The position numbers and the translations under genes were made by a program. DNA of 64,000 nucleotides from the NCBI GenBank assembly GCA_002189035.1, contig NEEC01000004.1, forward strand, positions 1 to 64,000. Direction: 5' to 3'. This document shows positions 13,220 to 25,870 of the stretch, one piece after another. Every line of letters begins with the position of its first letter. The first letter of the stretch is position 1. A model generated the notes under the pieces. It had not been told where the DNA came from, ran no database searches, and saw nothing but the letters and a program-made list of their open reading frames with translations. Origin of the DNA: Utricularia gibba. Its lineage: Eukaryota; Streptophyta; Magnoliopsida; Lamiales; Lentibulariaceae.

Positions 13220-14601
13220 CTATGGCTCTTCACAAGCGTTCTGCAGTAGGGGCTTCTGGGACTCCGAGCTCCAAGTCTTTTTGGGAGGATAGAGCAGGAA
13301 GATCTGGACCATGAAGAGGCTGTCGAAGAACAAGCTCACCTGCAACAGGCGGTCATTTCCGAATCCTTCACATCACTAGTTCAACAAATCGCAGTACAGA
13401 CTGAATGCTAAGGCGTACCAGAGAGAGGAGAGTTTTTCCGATGTTGCCGTACATGTTCACCGGCGATCCTGCAGTCATCGCACGACGATGCATGAATGAA
13501 ATGAATGAATCAAGGGAGGGGCAATTCTGCTGCGAAGTGTCATAACAGAACTCACTTTGGTCTATGGATTGCATGGCTATCTGGCCTACGCTCGCCGTGC
13601 TGCCGATGAAATCGAGCAGGACGAATCCGATGCTGAATCCAACCGTGCTCTTTTGTCGAAAGTTAAAGACAGCCTTCAGGTTAAACAGATTTGAGGTAAG
13701 ACTTTGTGGCAGAACTAAAGTCTACTGCATTTTAAGAAAGGAGGCAACTTTATGAGTTCAAACCTGAGGGGTGTACTTGATGATGGTCATGACGATCTGC
13801 AGAGTGCTGGAACACCAAATACGAATTGTGAGAATTGTGAGAGTGGGGGCGAGCGGGGAGAAGGCATGTTATGGAAGAGAGCTTACTTGAAGCAAGAAAC
13901 TAGCCAATACCAAGAATGGGTAGGCAGAGCTGCAGCAACGCAAGCTGCAGCAGCTAGCCATGCCACAGCTAGAATGGCAATAGCAACTCTGGAGACTTTC
14001 TGGTTTCCACGCTGCAAATGTGAATACAAAATTTTAAGAATTAGAGAATACTACGTAGGACAGAAAATGTAAATGGCAAGGAAGAATGATATGCCAAGCT
14101 TACCTCATATACTGCAACTTGAGACAATGTCAAGGATGTGAGAATAACAGCATGAACTGAAAAAGCTACGTCGTTGGCTGCCACAGGAATCATCTGCACT
14201 CAAGAAGGAATGTGAAGAAGCAGGAAAAAAAAAGAACATTCTTACAATCCAGAGCAAGGTGTTAAAACTGGACCTGATCGACGCCAAATTTCTGCCTATA
14301 CTGTGTCTGAATGACGGGGCTGAAGAAAACAGAAGCATTGTATATCAAATAGAAGATGTTTGTCGTCACATTCAACGCCACGAAATCAAAGTTCAGGCCC
14401 TGCACACTGACAAACATCGAGAGATGAGGCGAATGTGATGTGGGGAAGCAAATGTCTAGAGCGGCCAAGCAAAACCCACCTCTTCCTGGTGAAATTCAAT
14501 ATAACTTGAGGGTAATAACAGAACGCCCAGGAGAAAAAAGAAATCCAGCCCAGCACATAAAAAGAAACCTCAAGCTCAACAGAGCTCCAAGACGCCGCCA
14601 T
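13220..14601 (-). CDS. Cystinosin homologue, PQ-loop lysosomal/vacuolar cystine transporter
   Basis: Cystinosin exports cystine from lysosomes with protons, and plant homologues are placed on the vacuolar membrane. Exon 1 starts at 14601 (MAASWSSVELEVSFYVLGW) and contains the first PQ-loop (SWAFCYYPQVILNF). It ends at 14480, and the acceptor at TTGTCAG restores RKSVQGLNFDFVALN. Later exons give FYLIYNASVFFSPVIQTQY, a PVAANDVAFSVHAV segment and the second PQ-loop region (AVFNFRQKSTVGFSIG, then VLLDFIGSTASVGQIAMQSI). They continue with GSPVNMYGNIGKTLLSL and VSLFFDSLFMVQIFLLYP, and end in ESQKPLLQNACEEP, with the stop at 13220. The order and spacing match the ~270-residue plant protein with seven membrane spans. 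All exons examined keep frame. The short frame 13368-13574 reads through an intron and is not the true C-terminus. Confidence 0.9.
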
Positions 14602-15484
14602 TTCTCCCGTATTCTTCGCTTAGGAAATGAAGGGACTTTTGTGAGAACGAAGAGGCGGCACTTTTCGCCTTTAAAAGGATGACAAAATAGTGCCCCTCTC
14701 CATTATTGTAGGTCCAAGCGGCTGTTGATAAGCATGAGGACTCACTTTTGTTCGTCGGTATGCGAAGCAACGAAACTATAATCTGATTTGGCGACGCCAT
14801 TGGGGCCATCCCTTACGTGGATCAGCTTCAAGTTTTGCAACTCGCCCACCGGAAGTCGAAACGGCGTCCTCTAACTGTTTCTGTGCGGACTACACACTCA
14901 AGATAAGGAACTGGCCCACAACTTCAAGACCCGCCTTCTTCTCTTAAATTACAAACACTTGAAAAGAGTTCTGCTTCAACTTTTTGTGCTAATAAAAAAT
15001 AACTCCTCCGATTCGAATATTCTTCTAGATCTGTGTACAGTTCGTGGAGGCCATGTCTTAGGGAGTATATCATGCTTCAATTATTTTTGAAAAGATTATA
15101 CGAAATAGATGATGTATTTAGTTACGTAAAAATGTTTTGATGTGAACAAATTTCAATTGCAAAAGATCGTAAACATTGAAACCTACAAGTCCCTAAAATT
15201 CGAAAAAGATGACCATTTAACTTCAATTAATGGAGCACGCCGAATTCTACTGGTCGAAGGTGGGTAGTGGGTACGATGTTGATGTTCGAACGCCAGCAAG
15301 GCGGGGCGCAATGTATTTGTATAATATAATAAAGTATTAATTCATGTTTAAAATTAGGGAAGAATGAGGTGTTTGATTGGGGGATAGGGATGATGATGGA
15401 GGACAGGAGGAGACGTGCACATGACGATGCGAAATGGTTGCATTAATTATGTTGAAGCTTCCGCTTTCGCTTCCGTCTCTCTGA
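14602..15484. other. Intergenic, cystinosin promoter side
   Basis: This is the leader and upstream region of the cystinosin gene, followed by an AT-rich spacer and the probable 3' flank of the small peptide gene. No gene is supported. Short open frames here have no family resemblance. Confidence 0.5.
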
Positions 15485-15767
15485 CTATGGATCGCCTTGA
15501 CAGCAGCGCACGCAGATGGGAGGCTGCCTAGTAATATCACAATAACAGCAAGCTACGTCGCACTCATTGTGACACCCTGCGCAACGAGAACCAGATGAGG
15601 CTCCCTCACAAAAAGAGCAAGCTTGAAGAAACTCGAGAGAATACTTCACCTGTCACCGTGATGTATTCGTCGAGAATTCGCCTTCCGGCGTCTGTTGGTG
15701 ATGGGATATGATGCAGCACCATGAGAATCAACAGGGAGCCAGGAAGGAGCATCCGCTGAAGCATCAT
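15485..15767 (-). CDS. Small secreted cysteine-rich peptide, 69 residues, two exons
   Basis: Exon 1 is 15767-15650 and exon 2 is 15576-15485, with a 73-nt GT-AG intron (GTGAAG...TTGCGCAG). The spliced frame is 210 nt. Residues 1-27 form a signal peptide (hydrophobic core LPGSLLILMVL, likely cleavage after PSPTDA). The mature part, ~42 residues, has eight cysteines arranged CHNECDVACCYC, then CVRCC near the end, with DITRQPPIC between. The CxC-x7-PPxC segment recalls the reactive loop of Bowman-Birk protease inhibitors, but spacing differs by one residue, so this is only a resemblance. Alternatives are an antimicrobial or signalling peptide. The gene lies between cystinosin and SDH2 with its own spacers. 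An upstream exon is possible because TTTGCAG occurs before CTGCGGAATCC at about 15792. The family is not recognised by name. Confidence 0.6.
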
Positions 15768-16082
15768 GCGTTGATGAGAGGGATTCCGCAGCTGCAAACA
15801 CAAATAAATATGCGTGCAAAAGGATCACACGAAACCTGTGGTTGCTACTAGAATTGCACCACGGGATGCATTCCAAATGCACCAGAGGTGCGGAAAATCT
15901 ATTAAAACAGCCATCGTTTCATTCAGTGAGGCATGCATAGTGCATGAGAGCTTATAAATCTATGATGTATACATGAGCAAGGATCCTAAGAGGGCTCATA
16001 GAGAAGAACATGCCAGGGCATGCACTGCAAGGTTCTCCATGGTGAGCTTTTATTAAGAGTTTCTAATAGAGATTTCATTTGT
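15768..16082. other. Spacer between the peptide gene and SDH2
   Basis: This is the upstream region of the peptide gene and the 3' flank of SDH2. No coding or RNA feature is supported. Confidence 0.5.
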
Positions 16083-17106
16083 TTAGGATGTAAGCTCCAG
16101 TTTCTTGATGTTCTGAATTTGCATTCCAGGATTCAGGCCCTTGGGACAAGCTTTAGCACAATTCAAAATGGTATGACACCGGTATAGCTTGAATTCGTCA
16201 TTCACTGCATCAAGCCGCTCCTTTGTGAACTCATCACGACTATCCATTATCCATCTGCAACAATAACAAGGGAGAAACAGATAAACTACAGAGTCCAGGG
16301 AATGGGGATAAATGCAGATGCGGACGTTGGATATATCACATATAAAAAATTTTAAATTACGCTCTATAAGTAAATTGCACAGGGATTCGCGACCACAAAT
16401 AATAAATCACAGACTGGCGCGAGATATGCTGAATCAGTTACCTATTCGAATGGAGAAGGGCAGCAGGTCCCAAATAAGACTCGGGATTCCACCAGTAGCT
16501 AGGGCAGGATGTGCTACAGCAGGCACACAAAATGCACTCGTACATCCCATCAAGCTTCTTCCGATCCTCCTTGCTCTGCCGAATTTCCTTCCCTGGCTCC
16601 GCCGGTGGATTCTTTCTCTTTAACCACGGCTCAATCGACTTGTACTGATTATAAAAGTTGGTCATATCCACCACCAGATCCTTAATCACGAACATATGCG
16701 GTAGAGGCGTAATCATACTCTCGCTTCCCGCTGATATTTTCGTCAGACACGCCAAACCGTTACTTCCATCGATGTTCATAGCGCACGAACCGCAAATCCC
16801 CTCCCGGCAGGAGCGACGGAAGGTCAGAGTGGGATCGATCTCGTTCTTAATCTTGATCAATGCATCGAGAACCATCGGACCACAGTCCTTAAGATCAATC
16901 TCGTAGTTCCGAAGCTCCGGCTTCTGCGGAGAATCAGGATTCCACCGATAGATCTGAAAAACCTTGCGCGTAGACGTGTCCTTCGCCTTCTGCTCGACTA
17001 CCTGCGCCTCTGCCTCCGACGTGTGCTGCCGAGAAAACAGCGCTCTCGCTACGGGCGATAACACCGGAGAACGAGAAGCCGCTCGCCGAACCAATCCAGA
17101 CGCCAT
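16083..17106 (-). CDS. SDH2: Succinate dehydrogenase iron-sulfur subunit, mitochondrial complex II
   Basis: This subunit passes electrons from the flavoprotein of complex II to ubiquinone on the mitochondrial inner membrane. Exon 1 is 17106-16442 and exon 2 is 16254-16083, giving 837 nt (278 residues). The N-terminus ([20 protein letters not shown], then RALFSRQ) is an Arg/Ser-rich mitochondrial presequence. The 2Fe-2S cluster motif is [15 protein letters not shown] followed by LAC. The 4Fe-4S motif is [12 protein letters not shown]. The 3Fe-4S motif is split off in exon 2 ([14 protein letters not shown]). The length and the late intron agree with plant SDH2-1/SDH2-2. The frame is intact. A TATA-like run lies ~55 bp upstream of the ATG. 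Confidence is very high. Confidence 0.97.
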
Positions 17107-17159
17107 TCACGGAACCTCAACACCCTCCCGTTGCAACATCTCAAATTCGCCGCCCTCCC

Positions 17160-17170
17160 ATATATATATG
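17160..17170 (-). promoter_or_regulatory. TATA-like element of SDH2
   Basis: An alternating TA run CATATATATATG lies about 55 bp upstream of the SDH2 start codon on the minus strand, a plausible core promoter position. The leader would be very short, so confidence is modest. Confidence 0.4.
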
Positions 17171-17505
17171 GTTGAGATCAGGCGGTTAAAGTTTGGCCGT
17201 ATTACGTGGCTTCTCGCAGCCCCAGCGAATACTTAATACAAGAAAAGCCACGTGGATGAAATGTTGGCCATTAGAGAATAAATTTTATTATTTTTTAAAA
17301 CAGAAATCTTGGGATATTTTATTTTCAATTTCATTTATAATAAATTTTATAAGTGGAAAAATCTAATCTATTTTGTGATTGGCGCGCCATTACCTTGATT
17401 GATTTTCCCTCTGGCTCCTGAGGACCTCTGGGTTTCGTTTTTAAAGCGTCTTCATTCGTTCGTCGGTTCGTTCGTTCCTCCTTCGCCGAGCTCCTGCGAT
17501 CGTGA

Positions 17506-17951
17506 ATGACGTCCGTAAGTCTTCCTTCATTTAGTTACATGATTACGATCGCGATTTCGGGAGCATAATCTTGCCCAACGTTTCGTTGTAATTCTGCGTA
17601 TGCGGTTTGGCTCAAGGGTCCAGCGACCTAGTGATCGGAATGGTGATTGGAAACATTTGTGACTTTGCAGCAGGAGAGAGGTCGCCCGCTGCCGAAGTTC
17701 GGCGAGTGGGATGCCAATAATCCGGCGTCGGCAGATGGTTTCACCGTGATTTTTGCCAAAGCAAGAGACGAGAAGAAAACCAAAGGCACGGTCGCGGGTG
17801 GTCCGACCAACGGAAACACGGCTTCGTCTCCAGAACCGCAAGATTACCCCGGAAAGGTACTCAAATCAAATCCCCCAATTCTCTCTGATTAACAATTCAA
17901 AATCGCCCCCACGTTATGTTGATGCAGAAGAAGTGGCTCTGCTGCTTCTGA
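17506..17951 (+). CDS. NOI-domain protein, RIN4 family, 72 residues
   Basis: RIN4/NOI proteins are small membrane-associated regulators of plant immunity, and RIN4 itself is guarded by NLR receptors. Three exons: 17506-17514 (ATGACGTCC, then GTAAGT), 17671-17856, and 17928-17951, totalling 219 nt. The NOI signature is clear: RPLPKFGEWDANNPASADGF followed by TVIFAKARDEKK. The C-terminus KKWLCCF ends in a Cys pair, probably palmitoylated for plasma-membrane attachment. It is divergently arranged with SDH2, 399 bp between start codons. From memory, an NOI gene also neighbours SDH2-2 in Arabidopsis. The nine-base first coding exon is typical for short NOI genes. The frame is intact. Confidence 0.93.
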
Positions 17952-18517
17952 TAAGAAATCCAATGGCGCGACAGCTGAATCGCAGGCTAATAGCTTTATC
18001 TGCGCCAATGGATGATCAAAGTGCTGGTGTATGAGGGGTAAGCTTTGAATGGACTCCTGAATCAGACATTTTCTTCTAGCTACGGCTTCATAAATTTACA
18101 AGAACTTGATCAGACAAATACCGCCGTAGCCCGGTGCACCGCGAGCAAGCAAAATATCTTGAATTTTACAAATTTAATATTTCAATTTAAGGGGATTTGT
18201 CGTTAAATTACTGTCTAAAATATTATAATATATGCCAAATTTGGAACATTCGCTTTAAACCGATTTTCTAATTCGAGAAGAATTGCCGAAATTGGGAGCA
18301 GCGAGTTGTGTCAAGGGAAGTGACGTCGTCAGGTTGAAAATGCATCGAATTTTTTTTTTTTTAAATTTAGTTCCTTCGAATCCAGCTGTCATTTTTGCTT
18401 TGAGCGACGTGGTGTAGATATACACGCGGTCTGTTGCTTCTCTTCTGCATCTGCTTCCTTTACAAGTTTCATCTCCTGTGCCTGCGATCGTCGGTCGTCC
18501 TTCTGCTCGGTCGGGAG

Positions 18518-19917
<1,400 letters not shown>

Positions 19918-20188
19918 TTTCGCTATTCAACCCAACGCCGCGCCACATCAGAAGAATCAAAGTATTTGTTTTAAGCGATTGATGTGAATGATATGCATAT
20001 ATGACTGACACTACCTTCACATGAGGGCGTCCCAAATTTCTATCTATCATGCTTTCTAACAGCGCCTTGATAGATGCAAACTGAAATCATTCCTCACATC
20101 GCAATGTCTGACCATTCAATTTTCAAGGAAAACAAAAAAAATGCACAAGAAGCGTAAGGTCTGGCCAGGCCTGCGCAGAAGAAGAAGA

Positions 20189-21572
20189 CTAGGAGCCACC
20201 ACCAAAAACCTGAAGAAGAAATTCGGGATGCATCATTACAGGAAACAAAGCGGACGAATGAGAAGAAATAGGGCACAGAATTATGATGCTACTCACGTCA
20301 GACAAGATCTCACTCGACAAATGCGTCTTGTTCTCCGTAGGTTCCTGACCTACAGGTTTTTTCTGCGCAAAGGGGCGAACCTGTTTGTTTGGTAACACCT
20401 TCTGCTTCTGCAGCCCACCAAAAAACTAGGCTTAGGCTTAGTAGAGTGGAGAAGCAAATTGAAAATGGCCGATAGAGCCCTTTGAAATCCATAGAAGAGC
20501 AACGCCGCCACTCGAGTAGATTTCGCAGCCTGGTTAAACAAGAATGGGATTAAACTGAGAAATGCTCTGAACTGACCTTTGTCAACCTTTCTTCTATTTT
20601 AGTCCGGGCTTTTGCTTGGTCGACCTTGGAGAGATACAAATCTCGCTCCCTTTTGGCTGCGGATAGCTCCATACGCAGTTTTTGCTCCCGCGTGGCTTTC
20701 TTGTAGGCTGTATAATGAAAGTATCCATTAGTTGGCTCCATTACATGCTTTGTGAAGCATAAAATGTTGTACCTATCTCCTCTGTAAGATCATCCCACTT
20801 GAACTTGCTTAGATACTTGATGTTCCAGATGTCGTAATAGAATGACGATCTTTTTCTTCCTCCTGCACAAGAAATAAGCATTTCCTGTCTTATATCTTGT
20901 ACGGCGTCCTGAGCAGCAATGTGATAAACGAAACCCTTCCACATACCAATCTGTTCTCCATTCAAAATCTTGGCCGTTCGTTTTGCAACCTTCTTTTCAG
21001 AGAACTCTACCCAACTGCAGTTTGGAGAAGGAGAACTACCGAGGTTAAACACTCAGGTACAACTCTAACAACAACGATGTGAAGAGCAAGCACTCATAAT
21101 CTCTCAAGGATAACGAGACAACGGGAAAATACCCGCAACGGCTAAATAAACAAAAGAGGAAGAAAGTAAACGAACCCCTCTGAAAATCCTTGTCCTCTGA
21201 ACCCGCCGGACATTTTCCGGTGCACCTGTGCAGCAGCACCTGGCAAACAATACCAAATAAACAGAGATCTTTTATGCTGCATTGGATAAGCAGAACTCAT
21301 CTCGATGCAGTATTGATTAGCTAGCGATCAAAGGGCTGACCCTCAGGAGCAAGGTAGAGCCGCTGAATTTCCCCATATTGGGAAAGAATCTGCCTCAGCT
21401 TCAAAGGATTCATATGAGGAGGTACACGGCTCAAGTAGCAAACACCGCGCCTGCTTGCTGCTTCTGCTTCATTCATCAATTGTCTTTTCCTCTTCCCTTT
21501 CTTCTCCGTAACCTCTACATTCGTTTCAATATCACCTTCGCTTCTTGAATCTTCTCCTTCTTCCTCCGCCAT
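20189..21572 (-). CDS. ESF2: ESF2/ABT1-like pre-rRNA processing protein with RRM
   Basis: Yeast Esf2 and animal ABT1 act in the small-subunit processome during 18S rRNA maturation in the nucleolus. The start at 21572 gives an acidic N-terminus (MAEEEGEDSRSEGDIETNV), a basic patch (KKGKRKRQ), then the RRM core GVCYLSRVPPHMNPLKLRQI, with SQYGEIQRLYLAPE. Exon 2 (about 21246-21178) gives AAAQVHRKMSGGFRGQGFSE. Later exons give WVEFSEKKVAKRTAKILNGE, GRKRSSFYYDIWNIKYLSKF with KWDDLTEEI, and a Lys/Arg/Glu-rich helix AYKKATREQKLRMELSAAK. The last exons read KQKVLPNKQVRPFAQKK and finally VFGGGS, with the stop at 20189. Order and motifs match the family, and all junctions examined keep frame. The upstream region has telo-box and site II elements. 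Confidence 0.92.
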
Positions 21573-21725
21573 AGTACTTCAGAAAACCCAACTTCTTCTC
21601 GGTAAAGAAGAATTCCAACCAGGCGGAACACAGAATTTGAACGCACGTTTAATCTCCCCTTCTCACCAGAAACCAACACTCCTCAATCCTCGCAGACGGA
21701 TCAATCGATAGTTTTGGTATGGAAT

Positions 21726-21834
21726 TGGGCTCGGCTTCTGAGACCTCATCGCACAAAACCCTAATTCTCCCGCCCAAATTACCAATTCCATTCACACAGC
21801 CCATGATGAAATGACGGATGTGTGGTCATGGGCC
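21726..21834 (-). promoter_or_regulatory. Telo-box and site II cluster upstream of ESF2
   Basis: A telo-box AAACCCTAA lies at 21756-21764, 185 bp upstream of the ESF2 ATG. TGGGCY site II elements lie at 21726-21731, 21798-21803 (reverse) and 21829-21834. This pairing is an established signature of plant ribosomal-protein and ribosome-biogenesis promoters, where TCP factors bind site II. Its presence fits the ESF2 assignment. Confidence 0.6.
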
Positions 21835-22152
21835 GACCCATCTTAATAATTCAAATTAAAAAAATCATCATTAATAAGTTCTCCTACATTTGCGGCCTGG
21901 GTGACGAAGGCGGTTCGACGTGCCACACATTTGCCCATTAGAAAATACGGATCGTGCGCATTTCCTTTTGAAAATTATAGCTCAATTATCATGCAGTACA
22001 CTACGTCTGATACCGGTCCGGGTTCTCTGGCAACACAGCGCGGCGGAGCTGCCGAATTGCGGATAACAGATGATCGAACCATGTGAACGAAACAGCAGGG
22101 AAATTGATGCAGTTCTTCGTCAGAAATTGAGACAAGGATACGTTACTACTCT

Positions 22153-22488
22153 TCATGCCGCCGCTTTGGTATGCGCGATTTGTTTAATTGGAGTTGGATT
22201 CACCTGAACGAAGAGATGATTCCCGGCGAAAAGATCGCCTAAATGCGATCGGCTCTCCCTGAGCCGCCGGCAGAATTTGACCCACACCGCCCTCGCCTTC
22301 CGCCGCAGGCACCGGTTCACTTTGAGTCGAAATTTGCGGTGGATGTGGAGCCTTCTCAGACGATAATGCCCCGTCCGCAGAGGCCCGACTACCTTCTCCC
22401 TGATGTCCTCGTCATCGCTGCCGCAGACCGAATCGAAATCGTTGCGGAGGCGGCGGTAGGCGACCTTGACGACGTCGGCGTAGGCCAT
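22153..22488 (-). CDS. Small basic protein, uncharacterised, 111 residues
   Basis: A single uninterrupted frame starts at MAYADVVKVAYRRLRNDFDS (22488) and ends PTPIKQIAHTKAAA at 22153. It is rich in Arg and Lys in the middle (LRRLHIHRKFRLKVNRCLRR). A conserved-looking end (GDLFAGNHLFVQVNPTP) resembles the tail of small plant proteins of unknown function that I cannot name. GC content is much higher than in the flanks, which supports real coding. The frame also runs upstream of 22488 to TTG at 22509, but 22488 is the first ATG. There is no signal peptide or membrane span. Targeting to the nucleus or plastid is conceivable from charge alone. Function unknown. Confidence 0.55.
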   Translation of the reverse strand: MAYADVVKVAYRRLRNDFDSVCGSDDEDIREKVVGPLRTGHYRLRRLHIHRKFRLKVNRCLRRKARAVWVKFCRRLRESRSHLGDLFAGNHLFVQVNPTPIKQIAHTKAAA

Positions 22489-22569
22489 TTGCGGATGCAC
22501 GGAAGCCAAGGCGGAGCGGAAACCTTCCCGGAGTCGAGCGAAACCGCGCAGAGCCTCACTTCCAGTTAA

Positions 22570-23562
22570 AAAGTAGAGGGAATAAATAGCTGCGCCGTTT
22601 ATTTAATTTCAATTTTCAACCACAATAATAATATCAATAACAACAAACGTACACTTAGAATAAATAATACACCTAGAAAAAGCCATATTAGTGACTTTGA
22701 TCAATGACCTATTTTCAATATATAATTTTATAATATCATAGAAATATTTTTTTAAAAAGAGAAAATTACAAAAAAATACTTCAATTTTCAGTAAATATAA
22801 AGAGGTTTAATCTTCAAATTTTAAAATTATAAAAAAATATTTTAAATTATTAAAATCGTGTAACGAATAACCAAGCAATTTTCAAAATTTTTAAAAAATG
22901 AATCAAATATAAGAGGTTAAATATACAATGAAAATCAAAACATGAATAGTCAAATATACAATAAAGATCCAACAATTTTCAAAATCATATAATAAAGATT
23001 CAAATATGAGGGATTAAATATGTGATTTCATAGGTTAGGAAGTACACAATTTATAATAAAATACGTTGAGAAGTTTATGATGTGACTTTAAAATTGAGGG
23101 ATTAAATTCTTTATACTTAAAATAACTTGGAGCACTGCCGATAAATTCCACCAAATCCATCAAATGTGACATAATATGGGAGGGAACAAGAATTTAAAAA
23201 GCGTATAATCACGAGTGGACCAATAGAATCAATGAGTCTACCGAAACCTTGATGACGTAGACCCCAATAAGTCGATGTTCAGTAACGGACGCTCTCAGGA
23301 AGATTCTTTGGCATATAACTAGTAATGAACGTGATGCAACATAAATTTGTGTACCCGGGAATTAATTTGATGCACCAATTGGCAGTCTTCCATATTGGAA
23401 TAAAGGAAGCCCGGGTTGGGGAATCGGATCGGGTGCATTCGTCACGCTATTTACAAGATGTGGAATTTTTATTATCCATAGTAAAAATATACCTGACAAA
23501 ATACTAGAAAGCCCGTACTGCCAGTTGGGTTTCTCCTCCCGTGAGGAAGATGATGAGTGGGT
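22570..23562. other. AT-rich spacer
   Basis: 22620-23130 is strongly AT-rich. It holds near-repeats of the form ATTTTCAAAAT and GGTTAAATATA and looks like decayed repetitive DNA. No gene, RNA or terminal inverted repeat was recognised. 23140-23560 is the probable 3' flank of the E3 ligase gene. Confidence 0.4.
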
Positions 23563-25696
23563 TCAGTAGAGCCTTATCTTGTTCTCTATTAGCCTCCAGC
23601 AGACCGGGCACACCTGAAGGTTCTCGCCGCACTCACAGCATGTCTGAAAGCAGACACGAGCTGTTCAGATGTTGTTATGTACGAAAGCAATCCTCATCTA
23701 TACCTGATGCCCGCATCCAAACGCCATATCCTTCGTGTTGTACATGCAAATGGAGCATATCTGAGGAACAAAAAGAGATATCATCTCAGGGATGCTCAAG
23801 GATGCGGCCATTTTTGCGTTGAGGAGTACCTGACTTCCGTAGGTTTGAGCAGGCTGGTATGAGCTTGTGGAGGTGGCTTGGGGATGAAATGGGGTTCTGT
23901 TTCCAAATGATGGTGGTGTTGAATGCGAGTTGAAAGAGGAAGAAACGTGGGCAGGGGGAGGAAGCGCAGCTCGCTGGGGGCAGCTTCGTCTGCGTCTCCT
24001 GATGAGGGGGATCAGTTTGCAATGTTGGAATCTGAATGGATCGGGATTGCATTTTATGTAAAGAGGGAAGAAGATGATCACCCCAGGAGTCCGAGATCCA
24101 TTGTTGCCTTGTATTGGAAAGGGATTTCCATCAATGCTGCGAGAGCAAACTCCGCCTCCATCCTAGACTGGGACTTCCTCTTGGAAATTATCTCCATGAA
24201 GTTGACAAACTGGGGAAGACGATGGTGCTGTGCTGTAAGAAAATGAAACTGAAGGATCAATCCGAAGAATGAAAACCAACCTGGAAGTTATCGAACGACC
24301 CCGGATGTTGTCATCAAAATCCCTCATCATATCCCAGGGGCCATCCCCAACTCCAACCAAAACAATAGATAAAGGGTAGTTGCTGCAAGCGTGAGAAGAC
24401 AAACGTTCTTATTATACACACTAGTGCAACAGTGAGAGACAAAAGAGGACTGATGGTGAGTATGTAGCTGCCAAGCAGACGCTTGCCTTGCTTCAACTAT
24501 GGCTTCAATGGTTTTTCTCTCTTGGATACATAACTGGCCATTGTTTGGGGCATTTCCAGTGACCTGCAAGTAGAGCAATTCTTTGGGAGATGATCAAATG
24601 GCAGGTGCATCTTTGTATTGGAAGCATAGGTACCTGCCCATCTGCAATGATCAATAGAACATGATACTGTCCTCCACTTTGCTCCACGATGGACACAGCC
24701 ATTTCGATTATGGGTGCAAAGGAGGTAGGGCCTGCGGTAAAGTGAGCAAAATGAGTACTAGAAAGCCATTAATAAACTGAACTGTGGAAAAATCATCAAC
24801 CTGACAGTTTCAAATGAGGCAAAATTTCTTTGTATCTCCTCAAAACTTCCTCAAATCCAACGCAGGATTCGCCATTAGGACTCAAGCTGAACACATCCTG
24901 ATCATGCGTTGATGCTGTTGAGTATAAAAAAGACAGGTTAACACACACAATTCCAGGAAACTGCAGGATAAACACTGGAATCAACCACTGAGTCCATAAG
25001 TCAGCACCATCTCCAAATCCATAGCAGGGGATCAAGTTGTCATCATCGAAAGCAGCCAACGTTTTCCCGATGATAGATATTGCAAGTTCATATGGATTCA
25101 AGCTATTTCCAATATGGTGTAAGCTTCGGTTGCCGTAAGACCTCCGGCCTATGGTATTGAGATCGACCCATAGTTATCTCTGGAAGATTCAAGAACATAT
25201 ATGATGCATAGAAGGCAATGAAAAGAAGGAAAAAAAGCTGAAACCTGTCCATTCATTGCTCTTGGTGAAGTCAATCCCAATAATAAGGTTGGAAGACTCG
25301 AGCCCAGCATGTCTGAGTGCCTCCGTTACCTTTTTCAAAGTAAAGTTCAGTGCACAAAATGAACACTTTATACAATCTATTCATGACCATGCATAAAGGT
25401 ACCTCTTGCAAAGAACTATAGTTGTCATCTATCCTTGAATACTTGTGTTCAAGGTTCGTCTGCTGTCGAATTGGGGTCCCAACATACGGGGTGAATCCAT
25501 ACGAATCAACAGGATTTCTTCATTTTTGAAGACATGAACATGGGTCAAAATATGGTGTGTAACCAGGTGAATAAGCACAGGGTAGATAGAGCATACTGTG
25601 AATATGAAGATTGCCTATGATCAGAGTGACTACGAGACCGGCTTGCAGAAGACGACCTTCGACTTTCACCCCAAGGCTGCTACTTTCGTTCCCCAT
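23563..25696 (-). CDS. RGLG: RGLG-type E3 ubiquitin ligase: copine/vWA domain plus RING; N-terminal frame damaged
   Basis: RGLG ligases are N-myristoylated plasma-membrane E3s acting in ABA, drought and auxin responses. The start MGNESSS at 25696 supplies Gly2 for myristoylation. The Ser/Tyr-rich N-region changes frame at C run 25669-25672 and again near 25580, and has an in-frame TGA at 25520-25522. From [12 protein letters not shown] onward the copine domain is clear: [99 protein letters not shown] and [13 protein letters not shown] further one-base shift falls at C run 24299-24302, just before the DNFQ end of that exon. A Pro/Ser/Thr linker precedes the [22 protein letters not shown] then TCCECG and CPVC, ending ENKIRLY at 23563. 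Identity is firm; integrity of the N-terminus is uncertain. Confidence 0.88.
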
Positions 25697-25870
25697 CTTC
25701 GGATTTGTCAACTGAAAACTCAGAGACAAGACTCCTGCACTCAAACACACCCAAATGAAGATCACAGAGAAGAAGATTCTAGTATATGCCACACCTCAGA
25801 ACCTGGGATTCTCGCGAGTCAAGCAAGGTACGTTCCTATAGGATGCCTATCATCACCAAGGTGGAGCTAA

